From positions 453,501 to 517,500 of the forward strand of contig JAZGUH010000726.1 of NCBI GenBank assembly GCA_037893225.1: DNA of 64,000 nucleotides, read 5' to 3'. The DNA is from Hippasteria phrygiana. Taxonomy: Eukaryota > Echinodermata > Asteroidea > Valvatida > Goniasteridae. Shown here piece after piece: positions 1 through 11,779 of the stretch (the stretch's first letter is position 1; every line of letters begins with the position of its first letter). The notes beneath the pieces are model-generated. The model was given only the letters and a program-made list of their open reading frames with translations, had not been told where the DNA came from and ran no database searches. The translations under genes were made by a program, and so were the position numbers.

Positions 1-470
1 TCCTGGGCATCCTGAAACACAAACAACAAACTCCCCAGCAGTTCACTGTTCAAACTTAAAATTGCCTTAAGTTTGATTCATTTTTTAGATTTTGTGTGTG
101 TCCGTTGCAGTTTAAACCCGATTGCTTCAGTAAGGTACCCACTTGCACATTAAAACAGAAAACATATGTAAAATTGGCCAACGTGCGTAACACTGCACGA
201 ACAAAGCAGCTATAAGCTCCAATAGAAAGATTCAATGTTGCAGATATCGGGCTGTCCAAACATTTATGAACACCCGACATACCGCCCTAGTGATGTAACA
301 TTTCCATCACTAAAATAATACAAACGCAAATAACTGATGGTTATGAGCACTGTACTACCGCACTACCCTTAGCACTCGCCATGCAGCTAAAGCGAAATAT
401 AACAGGCCACAATCATGTGGCTTGGGCTGTATTGCAACTTGAACATACAATAAAATAACAGACAATAAAT
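1..470. other. non-coding stretch, nothing recognised
   Basis: AT-rich sequence with only short chance open frames and no protein-family similarity that I can see. It ends where the foldback element at 471 begins. Confidence 0.5.
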
Positions 471-902
471 CGTCACCGACACCACGAAGTAACACTTAAG
501 TCCACTTCAGTGTTACTTCGTGAAAACCGCTCAATGAATAATTTCGGTTTCACGAACTAACACACAAGTGTGCGCGCGCACTTCGGACAGTGACGTGACG
601 ATTTTTGACTTCACAAAGTAAAACGCATGTTACGGAAATACAATGCGGAGAAAAACGCTTTGAAAGTGTTGACAGGAATTTACTTCATTTGTATTCTTGT
701 TGGGTTACACAAGAAAGTAATAGAAACCTTCAAACTGGCGAAATAAAGGTGGGTGTTAGTTCGTGGAAACGCAAATGTACCGAGTGACTGTGTGTGTACT
801 TATGTGTTACTTCGTGAAAACGAACATTACTGATTGTCTAAAATACGCGCGCGCGGCGCGCACTAAAGTAAACTCTTGTGTTACTTCGTGGTGTCGTTGA
901 CG
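471..902. mobile_element. foldback MITE with CGTCA-CGAC ends
   Basis: The left end (CGTCACCGACACCACGAAG, continuing into TAACAC) is matched in inverse orientation at 880-902 with one mismatch, giving inverted ends of about 24 bp. The core word TGTTACTTCGTG recurs inside (near 512 and 803). A sub-hairpin with 14-bp arms lies at 483-521. No coding capacity and no clear target duplication were found, so this is called a non-autonomous foldback element from its structure alone. Confidence 0.5.
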
Positions 903-1325
903 AAATGTCTGAAAAGGTTGCTTACTGACGGAGCAAAACAAAGATGGCAAAAACAGTGCGCTAACAGCAACCTGGAACCGCGTGTATAACACTGTGAAAT
1001 GGCTCCCCGGTGTCAGCCTTGGGTATTACGGTGTTGAAAGCAACCCTTTCAGCCCCACATTGTTTATTGGCATGCAGCCTCTGGTGCCCACATTGTTTAC
1101 ACACTAAGCACTTCACGGTCGACTTTAATCGCCATTGGGGCTGAAGGGGGGTATAGTGCACGGGCGACTATATAGTCGCCATTGGGGCTGAAAGGGCTTT
1201 AGAAGGCCAAACAGGTTTCCTTTTTTTTTCTATTCCCTTGCTGTACCAGTAAAAGGTATGCCGAACCGCTTGCCGTTCAAATAGTTATGCCCGACTGTAC
1301 TGATGTACGTATGGAAGTGTACTCA

Positions 1326-1958
1326 TTAGCTGTGTTCCTTCATCCCAAAAAGAACTGCACCTCGCAGAGACTTATAATATTTGTACTGCCCTCTGTTTGA
1401 CAAGTGAACCCCATCGGGGCATAACAAAGCCCCAGTCTCTGCCAAGTTAGGATTTATCATGCCTCTATGTCTCCAATATTTAATGCCATTTGACCCGCAA
1501 TTTTCCTTCAAGAAAACGTTAGCTACATCAACCTTATCATTAAAATCGTGCACATCCTCAACTGTCTTCAAATAACGACCTTGGTTGAGATGCAAAATCT
1601 AGCACACAAATACAAGCTTAGCATCGGTTGTAAGGAGCTTTTGCTTGGCTGCGTCAATCAGTTTTGCTGCCACAGCAGTTACATCTTGAGATGAATTGAG
1701 GTCGTTACAACCACATGTTAAGACTACTATTTGTGGGTTTTGTTTTACGATTCATGGTAAGGCAGCCCGAACATCATCGGTACGCCAACCACCTTTGCAT
1801 ACAAATTGTACTTGAACATTTCTGATACCCAAGTTCGGTTCGAATGAAGGATGTGTTTTTCGCTTAATCGCTTCTTGAAATCGTCTAACGAACGAGTGCC
1901 CCACTATGGACACCCTCGAGACATTGCGACCCGTACTCACAGACAATGATGGGTCCAT
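1326..1958 (-). pseudogene. SGNH/GDSL-hydrolase-like pseudogene
   Basis: One minus-strand frame runs through the whole interval. It carries the SGNH blocks in order: an IVGHSFVRRF start like block I, GGWRTDDVR as block II, a GCNDLN element as block III, and CPDGVHLSNRGQ as block V with the Asp-x-x-His pair. Two in-frame stops break it, a TGA at about 1752 and a TAG at about 1598, so it is a pseudogene as sequenced. SGNH proteins are esterases or lipases, and short stand-alone copies are widespread in invertebrate genomes, sometimes linked to transposons. The first residue of block I is Gly-His-Ser rather than Gly-Asp-Ser, so catalytic activity is doubtful even in an intact copy. Substrate unknown. 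Confidence 0.55.
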
Positions 1959-1959
1959 G

Positions 1960-2640
1960 TTATGGCATAGAAGTTAGCATATTACAGTTAGGAATATACC
2001 CAAGGTGTTCAAGGAACAGATACACTTACCGGGATTATTGTAGAATGCTACGACCGAACTCGAAAGGAAGCAAGCTTCGAACCTAAGCTGAGTAATATTT
2101 AGAGAGTGTGTCACTGACGACAGCCAAGAAAGAAATGTGGCTTACCATGGTATATATAGGCTACTTCGCTAGCTAGATTTCTTGAACAATGACATAACTG
2201 TTCTTTATTGTTATTGCAAAGACTGAAAACCCACACAATAAGGCAGTGCATTCAGCTATGTGGGTTACCTAACCCATAGCGAGAGGACACACTAATTATG
2301 CACAACTAGTGTTAATCAAATTCTCACCTGGCGGACCTTACGCCTTGCGAACCATTCCCTATTCACTGCATGCTCCAATCGCAATATCGACACGCTTTTC
2401 ATAATGTTGTAATCTTTATATAGATAGGGGTAAATATAACTAAGAAACAAAACGTAGTATGTTCCGATTCAAAACTTAAAAGTTAATTTCTCGTTTACTA
2501 CGACACACAAAAATGAGTACAATTTATGGAAAACCCGTGTCTCATGTCTACTTTGCTCCATTGACAGGAAATTTCTAAGAGATTGTATATAAATATGCAC
2601 AATACTGGGTTGGGTGGCATCTTCATCTTCGTTAAAAATA
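1960..2640. other. non-coding spacer
   Basis: AT-rich spacer between the SGNH-like remnant and the LINE tail. No open frame with recognisable content. Confidence 0.4.
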
Positions 2641-2643
2641 AGT

Positions 2644-3540
2644 TTACATCCAAATCACTCGAATCATCACAGCAACAATAGTCATAGTAACCAGGGACAA
2701 ATCAATGCCTAGAATTCTTGCACAATCAGTAAGATTAAAATAACGGCGACCTACTTGTTTCCTTATCAGTGATTCAACATTTAACCAAGGATCAACCGTC
2801 TTTTTGCAGTAGAGAAACAAATGATCAATAGTTTCGATGTCAGATTTACAGAATGGGCAATCGACTTTGTCAATAATATGTATACGCCTAAGTTTATCTC
2901 GGGTTGGTAGAATCCTGTGACAAAGTCTAAAAATATTATCTTTATCTTTACTGTCAATTAAGTAGTTTTTATGGATTTTGCTCCAAACATTGACCCAGTC
3001 ATAGCTATGAGAAAGATGCAAAATTTGAGCCCACTTCTCTTGGGCTTTAGGGCACACACAATCCCTGGCCTTAATGCTTTTGTACGTGGTCTTAGTGGTG
3101 ACTTCGGAAAGACACAAAATAGTCACCCTTCCGCTATTTTTTATATTTCAACCACCTGCTTGGGTGATTGCAGGGCCCGCATCGGTTTTCTTCAAATAAA
3201 CTGGATTTATGTTTTGCTCAAGACGCTTGGTAATACGACCTGCATTTATTGGAGGAATTTTACACTTCCTAGCCAGTTCCCTGAAAGTAATTAGTCTTTC
3301 TTTTTTCTGACAATATGATGAAATTGTTGATACTTTTACCCATGAGAGTCGGGCTATATAAATCTTTATCAGTTTTCTCGGTAACAATAGTGTTACCCCA
3401 AAGGGGGACGTTCATCACTTCCAAAAGGGAAGAAAAAACTGGTTTGAAAACGGCTGCAGTTATTTTCAAAGGCAACAAAAAGGTCACGATAAAATTGGGT
3501 GGTCTGCAATGAACTCTTATTGATTTTGTTAAAAGCATAC
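2644..3540 (-). pseudogene. 3' end of a Tx1/L1-like LINE ORF2
   Basis: Minus-strand segments in two or more frames resemble the C-terminal part of LINE ORF2. The upstream part (about 3538-3270) has VPLWGN and related words typical of the region after the reverse-transcriptase core in L1/Tx1-type LINEs. The downstream part (3126-2644) carries the zf-RVT zinc-binding module: RLCHRILPTRDKLRR, then CPFCKSDIETIDHLFLYCKK with its Cys-x2-Cys ... His ... Cys pattern, then a tryptophan. Frameshifts separate the pieces and the RT core is absent, so this is a 5'-truncated dead copy. Clade assignment is tentative. Confidence 0.55.
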
Positions 3541-3640
3541 CATCCTAGATTTTGACTTTTAGACCGTAGGGCATGGGCCTGAAATCCTTTCAGAAAGCGA
3601 TTTTTGTTCTACGGCGTTTGGGGGGGGACACACAATTTGG

Positions 3641-4220
3641 CTCAAATGATAGATAACATGTGTATAATCAAGGATTCACTTGATCCCACGCTCAAAAATT
3701 GCACAGTAATGTGTAATTCCCGAAAAAATCTTCACATTGTTCACTTTAAAGAAAAACATAAGAAGAACAGCGCCCTCGCTTGACCAAAAATATATCAAAA
3801 AATATATTAAGCTCAGCATACTGTGCCTCAAATATTATGATATGATGGGAATTTCTTTTCATGTTGAAGGAAATGATTAATTTGTTTTATATAGTAAACA
3901 CAGCTAAGTGAATGGTTATTTTCAAAGATTTTATAGGTATTCTATTATTTTTACCAGATGAATTTTCGTCAAATTTGGTTCGACTTGTTGAAAATAATTT
4001 GTTGAGGCATTATAATCCCCACATTATTTTTCGACGATAAAGTTGGATCTGGAGTACACAAACTACATGTACGTGGGGTTTGAAAAGGTGTAATATGTGG
4101 TTTTGCTTCATATTTGTTAGGTCATTTTTAAGGTCACTCAGGTTAATGTAAAATGAAATATTGTTGGCTTAACGCATGTAGAAACTATTTTTATGCATTT
4201 AACTAACAAAGAGAACGCAT

Positions 4221-4253
<33 letters not shown>

Positions 4254-5035
4254 CCTCAACATTTGCCAATCAGTAGATATAGAAATTTCAAAACATGTGC
4301 ATGCACATGTATTTTTAAAGTATTTGCTTCAAGTATTTGCATGTATTTCCTTGTACATGTAGAATCCATGCTTTCAGTAAAATTCACTATGAACAAAATT
4401 TATTCAAACATGCCACTGGATTGACAATTCTATAGAATTACCAAGGTTATGGGCTTCCAAAAGAGTTATTGCATGTGAAGATAAATCAATAGGATCACTT
4501 ATAGACTTCATGGCAAATGTCATGTCTAAAAGTTTGATCCACGCAATTCTCTGTGCGAACATTTTTAGTTTTAAGAAAATGGAAGGTTGCAAAAATTCAG
4601 AAAAATGTGTTTATTGAAAAAAGTGCTATTTTTTCAAAAAGCATGGATAATATTTATTTGCAATTTATGAAGGACATTTTTATAAGGGCTAAAGAAATCA
4701 ACACAACCCTCAAAAAGGTGAACGACATAACATTACCTCAGTTGTATTACTTGTCATGTTTCAACCGGACACAAAAGAATAATTTCATTGTATAAACAAT
4801 ATACATGTACATGCAGTTTTTTTAGTTTACATGTAGTCTTTGTAAGAAGCATTCCTTTGAAATTTTGGAAATCAAATTGAAAACATTTCCAATCTGATGA
4901 AAAAACAGAGCCCTGTGTGTTCTAATATTCTGTTTTTTCAATTTCAAATACGGGTTTGCCCTTCCCGACCTAGTATTACATGTACATGCATTACAATTAG
5001 CATTGCATGCTCAGTGCTTTCCAGTCTATGTGAGG
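3641..5035. other. AT-rich non-coding stretch with a 31-nt poly-G run
   Basis: No gene recognised. A run of about 31 G lies at 4221-4251. ACATGTAC words recur around 4300-5000. The short open frames lack protein-family character. Confidence 0.45.
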
Positions 5036-5125
5036 TATACAAAAATCACATACTGTTTTGGTGGAATTCGAACCCACAACCTTCCACTCTCTTGTGCAGA
5101 TGGGATCACTGGCAAATTTGATCCC
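5036..5125 (-). repeat. tRNA-derived SINE-like head
   Basis: Read on the minus strand, GGTTGTGGGTTCGAATTCC is a good RNA polymerase III B box and T-arm (GGTTCGAATTCC) followed by ACCA. The upstream A-box match is poor. I read this as a tRNA-derived SINE rather than a tRNA gene because no full cloverleaf is apparent. Confidence 0.35.
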
Positions 5126-5852
5126 TAGGCAACATGTATATCGCATGCAGTTAGCTGGAAGGGTTAACCCTTATATTTGAGTTAACATTGCAATGACGCA
5201 AATCACAACAATTTCTCATCCTGTGCAAATACCTTAATTTTCTGTTCATTCCAATAGCATATTCTCTTCATGTCTATACATTATTTATAGCTGATTCATA
5301 ATTATATAAAGCCACAGTTAGCAACTTGTTCTCTACATAGTTTGTTACATTGTGGAATGTGGATTGCTATCCTGGAGTGGACTATTGACAGGATCAATGT
5401 TCTATTATCCACCAAAAAATTGCGTACCTCAACGTTTGTTTCTTGTTAACAGTTTACAAAGTATTTTGTAAGGCGGATTTGATTGAACAAATTCTATCAA
5501 CACATCCGAATTGTAACATTACCTTATTTGAAGATTGTTCTTTCAAAGTGCCTATTTTTCTTCTATTTTTAAGCTTAAAATTGTTATCTAAACAATTTAA
5601 AAACCAAATCTTTCAGGCAATACACATCTGCCATTACACCTCTAAAAATGTAACTTGAAAATATGGTAATCGAGCTACATGTACCGTAATCTTGAAAATA
5701 TTAAAAAGCCAGAGTTTCCAACTTGTTCTCAACAAAGTTTGTTACATTGTGGATTGCTATCCTTGATTGGACTATTAACAGAATTAAAGTTTTCCCACCG
5801 AAAAATGTGTACCTCAACGTTTGTTTCTTGTGTACAGTTTAAGGAGTATTTC

Positions 5853-6104
5853 TTAGTCGTATTTCTTAGGCATCGCGAGTCTGGAACCAGGTAGTATACC
5901 GTCACTGCCATCATGATCTGATACGAAACACCTCGTTATGTCAGCCGATTTCCCACCCAAATCCTTCCAAATTTGTACACTTTCTAAAAACTGTGTCCAC
6001 GATGTCTCAGTTATTGGTTTGATGTCTTCAGAAACTTCAGATAAATGTGCATAGCATTTTAATTTGGTGGACTCTGTTTCATTTTCGTTAGGAGTATCGG
6101 CCAT
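5853..6104 (-). CDS. possible short coding exon, unknown function
   Basis: A minus-strand frame starting at 6104 (MADTPNENETES...) continues through a stretch that looks like real protein, with balanced composition and the phrase ETSWTQFLESVQIWKDLGG, before a stop at 5853. The ATG follows a purine-rich leader. Upstream the frame stays open into the minisatellite at 6121-6414, which is probably coincidental. I do not recognise the family, no firm splice sites were found, and it could be a transposon-derived fragment. Confidence 0.25.
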   Translation of the reverse strand: MADTPNENETESTKLKCYAHLSEVSEDIKPITETSWTQFLESVQIWKDLGGKSADITRCFVSDHDGSDGILPGSRLAMPKKYD

Positions 6105-6120
6105 ATTAACTTTAGACGAT

Positions 6121-6414
6121 TGTTTTGACGTTGCCAAGGGTTTCGACGTCCCATGGGTAGTAATAATAGCTATGTTCATTGTTTTGACATTGCCACTGGT
6201 TTCGACGTCCCATGGGTAGTAATAAAACAGCTATGTTCATTGTTTTGACGTCGCCACTGGTTTCGACGTCCCATGGGTAGTAATAAAACAGCTATGTTCA
6301 TTGTTTTGACGTTGCCAAGGGTTTCGACGTCCCATGGGTAGTAATAATAGCTATGTTCATTGTTTTGACGTTGCCACTGGTTTCGACGTCCCACATGTGG
6401 TAATAACAGCCATG
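6121..6414. repeat. minisatellite, five units of 59-61 bp
   Basis: Five head-to-tail units contain GTTTCGACGTCCCATGGGTA and TAGCTATGTTCATTG. Units differ by a few substitutions and a 2-bp indel. The last unit is the most diverged (CACATGTGG). A lone diverged copy lies at about 7936-8000. Confidence 0.85.
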
Positions 6415-6539
6415 TTCATCAGCTACACAATCTGTTTGTTCAGCAGGCTCAGTGTCTGAAGCGCTCTCTTGTCCGTGCACCGGCGTTGATATCTGTAAAA
6501 CAAAGGAAATACACACAACACATTAAAACTGAAATGTTT

Positions 6540-9050
6540 ATTAAATGTATATTTCGGCCCAAAAATATCAGCCACCAGGTCAACCGTTCTTATTATCTGA
6601 AGGGTAAAGTATTGAAGTGCAAACCCTTATTTAAATAAACATAACACCGATGCAAGACAATATACAATGTAATAACATTAGCGTGTAAATTCTTTTCAAC
6701 ATTCTATTCCCAACAAAGCTGATTTTCAACAAAGCTGTTTTGTTCAGCCCCCCCCCCCCCTCCAAGGATCTGTTTGCAGTATACATGTATAGTAACAGCC
6801 TTTAAAAAAAAGACCCAGACAGGTTGGGGAATAAATTCAGGTTTTTTCGGAACTTCATGCATTTGCCAGTTCAAAAATTGGCCAGGGGTTTCCCTATGGG
6901 TGGTGAACGCAATAAAACAGTTTGCATGAATATGATAATTAAGATATAAATTATCTTATTCATAACAACATTTGTATAATTAGTGCAACCAAAATGAATG
7001 CCTGCAGTCAAGCTTCATATTTTAAAAAATAAATAAAATTGTATTGCAAAAAGCGCTTGTAGCGCCTAGCTGGAGCAAAAGTTTTAACTGAAAATTGAAT
7101 TTCACAGAAAGTGAAACTTCAAGTTCTAAACACTCCCGTTCATAAATTGCGAGTTTATCTACCCGTTACAAAGTTAGAAGAGAAATTTATTTCAGCGTGA
7201 TTTTCCGATTATATTTTGAAGTGCACAATGAACCCTTTGAAAATGCCCCCCAAAATATTATAAGAAAACAATTTTCTGACAAACTTGCAGCTGGGTAATA
7301 ATGCTAATGCCTGGGTAGCCTATGTAACATTGTAAGTAGAGACTAGAGATAATATTAATAGGCCTAATGGTTTATCAGAATTTATCAACTTTAAAGAAAT
7401 TCTTCAATGTTAAATTGGAATTTTCCGAGATGTATTCAAGTGCGCCACGTTAGCATGGTCAGCATGATGGTTTTAGGCGACTCGGCAGATTTTGTGCCCA
7501 ATTTCCGGACACCGCCGTTTTTTAATTTCGGAATAAATTTCATGACACCGAAGTTGTTCACAGAGGTTAAATAGCAAGCAATATAAGGTAAAAGTACCAG
7601 TATTTCACTGAATTAATTTGATGCTTTTGTCAACAAGGAAGTTTGGCAACACTGCATGAGTAAAGTTAGGGTATAATGCAAGAGCCTAACGCTAACGTTA
7701 GGCCTACTCTACTGTGCGCCACGTTCACGACGTTAGGGAAAACCACCAACATGACTAGTGGGGCTAGTACTCGTTTGAAAATAGAAAATAAATAAACTCT
7801 ATGCTTACCCGCAGCTGACAAGGTTTAGGTTTGCTTCTTGTTTCTGCTTTCCAAGTAAGGAGAGCCCGTTTCTGTTTGTAGAATCGTTGGAATTTGGTAC
7901 TGAGCATTTGCGATGAAAACCGTCATGGCGGTCGTTTTGTTTACGTTGCCACTGGTTTTGACGTCCCGCGTGTGGCTATAACAGCCATTTTCATTGGCTA
8001 CAAAATCGTTTTCTATTTGCGCATGAAATTTAGTATCCAATGAACGCCAAGCCAAAAGTGACAAAGATCGCGAGGTACGAGAAACCCGATTTCATTGGAC
8101 AAACACACGCACGACTGATTCTGTATGATATTATCCCGCACAAAATAGATACTTTTTTAACATCAAAATTACATAACATGCGAGACCTATGAATGCGGGA
8201 TCAACAAAAAAAAAAAAAACTGGCGAAAATTACTATGCACAAGAACTATTTAATTGAAAGTCAACTATTTTTACAGTATATTCTTCAATCAAAGTACTCA
8301 AAAAAACCTTAAACTATACACTTCCAATTCCAAATGAAACCGAACTGTGAAATTCCCTAGATTTCTTGAGAAAGACCAAGAATAAAGTTTGGTGAATGAA
8401 TGTAAATACACCCTAATTCCATTGACTAAAACTTAGTGATGTCATCCTCATAAATATTCATGAATGACATTCAGACCTTAGCAGACGACATCATAGGAAA
8501 AATCGGTAACTAATTTCTTACTCCAAAGTATTCTTCTGAAAACTTAATTCAAAGACTGAAATAGGTAGAAGTAAATCCAAGACAACTTTCTACTCTTATA
8601 ATCCTCGGTTTAAAGTCAAGAAATAGGGAATAATCTTTTAAAACTTTAAACCAATAAAAGGCGGCCATCTTTAACTATATTTTTAGCACACATAAACACA
8701 TGTGCAATGCATATGAGCAGCTGACATCGCAACCGTTGGTAAAATATCAGCTATAAATAAAGCAATTTACAGTAATAAAAGTGGATGAAAGTACTCTAAG
8801 CTTATCCAGACATGAAGGTAAGTTTCACAAAAATGACCGGAGGGCATTTTCGTCACATACTGTTCTCTTCAGTAATAGTGCGTTATCGTAGCATTTGTAC
8901 ACCCTAGTTATCAGAGTTCTAATCAGGGCAGGCACAAGTCAATCACAAGTTAGATCAAAAGGCAGATCAAAGGTCAGCTCACACAAGCTACATGGGATGA
9001 ACAATGACAAAGGAATGCTTGTGTTATAGTGTATTTGAATGGCTTGTCAC
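6540..9050. other. non-coding stretch
   Basis: No recognisable gene. It contains a lone copy of the neighbouring minisatellite unit (about 7936-8000), a short poly-C tract near 6750 and a poly-A tract near 8206. Confidence 0.45.
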
Positions 9051-9119
9051 GAGGCTTGAGACCAGAATTGTAAAGTGACTTGTGATGTGACCTGTGATGA
9101 CTTGTAATGACTTGTGATT

Positions 9120-9197
9120 ATTTGCAACCACACTAAATGGAAGGAACCTATTATGCATTAGCATAATAGGTTCCTTCCATTTAGTGTGGTTGCAAAT
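9120..9197. repeat. perfect 37-bp inverted repeat with 4-nt loop
   Basis: Arms 9120-9156 and 9161-9197 are exact reverse complements around the loop ATTA. The DNA could form a strong hairpin or cruciform. It is not followed by a T-run, and in this eukaryotic context it is more likely a palindromic mobile-element remnant than a terminator. Just upstream (9070-9118) the words GACTTGTGAT and variants repeat. Confidence 0.85.
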
Positions 9198-9209
9198 TCA
9201 TTCATTGTT

Positions 9210-10430
9210 TTCAATTTGCAGTTACCTACTACTTGCAAGCTAGCAGTTTTGTACATGATATTTTTTCACTGTTGGCAAATAGATAAATGAGAATTGGTAC
9301 AATACTAACAGGAAACGCCAGCTTTTAACGGGAATAGCAAGGTTATTTTAAAGGGAAAGTATCGTAAAATGACAGGGTTTGTGAGTAGTGAGATAACAGT
9401 TTGCACCGCAATTTCACGGCCGCTGTTTTTACGGGATGGTACTGGCGCCAAAACTACCGGGAAATCCCCACCAGAGTGCTCAGTGCTCACCCCTAATGTA
9501 GTGATATGATCATCTATTCAGCAACAGTGGGAAAATATTAACCTGAAGCGTTGGCACATATATTTTTGGGAAAACTCTAAAAACAAAAGTGCTAAATACT
9601 GAGTGTTAAGCAAGTGCGTGCACCTAACGTGCACAAGTTAGTACCTCACGTGTTAAATTTGACCCAAAAACGTGGAAGTGCTGCACGGTGAGTGCTGAAA
9701 ATGAGTGCTGATTACCGAGGCCTCCTTGACTGCACCTTAAGTGTAAAATTACGTAGCAATTGCACGACCAATCAGAAATGAGGAAATTTGTGATTACAAA
9801 AGTCAGGTTAAATTGCAGTTTTTAGTCAAAAACACACTTTCTTGACCATAATATGATTTATTCAAACAATTCCACAATAGAATTTAGAATTTTCTTTACG
9901 AACATAGGTGAACGAATAATCTCTTTACATCTCCCTTCGTATTCAAATATAAGAATTGTTCATGGGAAGCCATGACTTTCTTTATGGTGGAATAAGCTGA
10001 ATATAAAGCTAAAGCATGACATCATTCAGTTTGTAGTGTTTAAGTAGGTTATCGTAGCAAGTGTACACTCTACCATAGAATTGTATAATAAGTAATGTCT
10101 GTTAAGTCTGGTTTCTACTTCAATTGTCTCTGTTAATTTGTAGTTAATTAATGTCAACCAAACTTCGAGTATTACCTTTTCCGCTTTTCTCTACTTTGTG
10201 TCATATGAGTTGTTAAAAATAGCACCTGAAGTGCTTTAGTTTAGCTCTTTTTGAGTGCTATTATTGTAGCACGCATGCCTGTGCTAAATCAGCACGGCGC
10301 GTGCAGTCACTATACGAGCACCTAGAAGTGCACAATTTTAGGTCTTCAAAGTTGTTTAGAGTCTATCTTTAAATAAAACAATACAGACATATCACTAAAA
10401 CTGGCCTGGCTCTTGTAGAACTCACAAATT
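9210..10430. other. non-coding stretch with AGTGCT/AGCAC words
   Basis: No gene recognised. Two patches (about 9590-9725 and 10220-10335) are rich in AAGTGCT, GTGCAC and AGCAC words in both orientations, suggesting an old foldback repeat. No clear borders. Confidence 0.3.
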
Positions 10431-10754
10431 TTTTTTTTTCTTTTTCTCACAGCTGAACTTTGGGAGCTGGAAACGTGATTTAATATGACAGCAACGTGGG
10501 CTGCCATTCCCCCCTTTTAATTTTGTCTTCGGCATCATCAAACCACAAAATCCTCCTCTATTCAATTTTGGGATAATTTGCTCTGATGCTACATTTTCTG
10601 GATTTACATCAGATGCGCCTAAGCTATCAACAATTTCGAGGGGTTGAGAAGGGAGAGGATCGTCTCCACGATATAGAGTAATGTGTTTGAGTAGGCCTAA
10701 CTGTGGACTCTTGCTAACCTCTTCATACATTAAGTCTGGATCCGTCCTTGGTTT
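10422..10754 (-). CDS. possible 3' terminal exon, unknown protein
   Basis: On the minus strand a plausible splice acceptor (TTCATTTCAG at about 10755-10764) leads into an open frame of about 110 codons. It begins KPRTDPDLMYEEV and continues with ordinary-looking sequence (LYRGDDPLPSQPLEIVDSLG) before an A-rich end coding for lysines and a stop at 10422. I do not recognise a family. The A-rich end is also compatible with a retroposed copy. No partner exon was identified, so this stays a candidate. Confidence 0.25.
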   Translation of the reverse strand, partial: KPRTDPDLMYEEVSKSPQLGLLKHITLYRGDDPLPSQPLEIVDSLGASDVNPENVASEQIIPKLNRGGFCGLMMPKTKLKGGNGSPRCCHIKSRFQLPKFSCEKKKKKNL

Positions 10755-11195
10755 CTGAAATGAATGAAAGCTTCATAGGGTTGATAAAGTGGAGGAGGTT
10801 GCCAAATGAGAAGAAAACTAAGATGTGTAAAATGCAAAGTTTAGGACGATTATTTTCAAAATTGTACAATCAAATGCCAACGGAGCTTAAACATTATTTA
10901 AACCAACCAATGGACAATGAATATTGCATGTTCTCTAACGATCTTTTATTGATTTTAAGAGAACTTTGATTCACAGAACATGCCATTAATTAAACAACAA
11001 CAATACGACATTTCTACTATGACGATTCAAAAATAGAGCGATTTCAGCTCTTACAGACATCCCAATTGATTCTATCTTCTCTGTAGCTCACAGAGTTCAT
11101 GTTTGGAAAATCGCATTGTTTTGTCCCCTTCAACGGCAAAAATCACGATAAATATGCATATTAAATATAATATTAAATCCAATATGAGTAATCGT

Positions 11196-11775
11196 CGTGT
11201 GCCCGGCAGAAGGACGTAAGCGCGCTTTGACGCGTAATTACACTTTCCGAGAAAATCGACTTTAAAGTTTTTGTGTTGGCATTTCTAAATTAAGAATCGC
11301 AAAAGGTTGAATTGTGGTCAGATGAAATTTATTAACATTTCCAATAATGCTGTGCATTTTAAAATAAAATTAGTACTTAATTTTAAACTTATTTACATAT
11401 TTATGCTAACGACCTTTTGCCGGGAAGTCCTTCTGCCTTACACTTAAGCGGCATGTGAAATGCTTACGACCTTTTGCCGGGAACAAACTTTGCTCCAAGC
11501 GCGCTTACGTCCCACTGAAGTGGAGAGGTCAGCGCACTTGAATCATGTTTTGTTACATTGGTATTACACGCTTACGTCCTTTTACCAAGAACAAAAAAAT
11601 GCAAAACCCCCTTGCGTCCTTTTCATTCTGTTAATTACGTCAGAATGACGTAACCCCTTGAGACGAAATGTATATCAAAATGAAGATATTCCAATACTCT
11701 ATCGATTACCCCATAAACCCGAATTTGACCTTTTGACCCATTTTTTCGTCCTTACGACCTTCTGCCGGGCACACG
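11196..11775. mobile_element. foldback MITE with CGTGTGCCCGG ends
   Basis: CGTGTGCCCGGCAGAAGGAC at the left is mirrored by the inverse at 11750-11775, giving inverted ends of about 25-28 bp. Internal words CTTACGACCTTTTGCCGGGA recur near 11405 and 11463, so the element is built of inverted and direct sub-repeats. No open frame. ATGAGT occurs near both ends and could be a target duplication, but this is unproven. Confidence 0.55.
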
Positions 11776-11779
11776 ATGA

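Noticed and set aside
6121..6414. CRISPR-like array
   Set aside because: Units are contiguous with no unique spacers and the genome is eukaryotic; a minisatellite.
9590..10335. AGTGCT/AGCAC word patches as a defined foldback element
   Set aside because: Words recur in both orientations but no consistent ends or pairing over longer stretches.
10748..10969. Plus-strand 73-codon frame as a LINE tail
   Set aside because: Weak resemblance to LINE C-termini only; not enough motifs to call.
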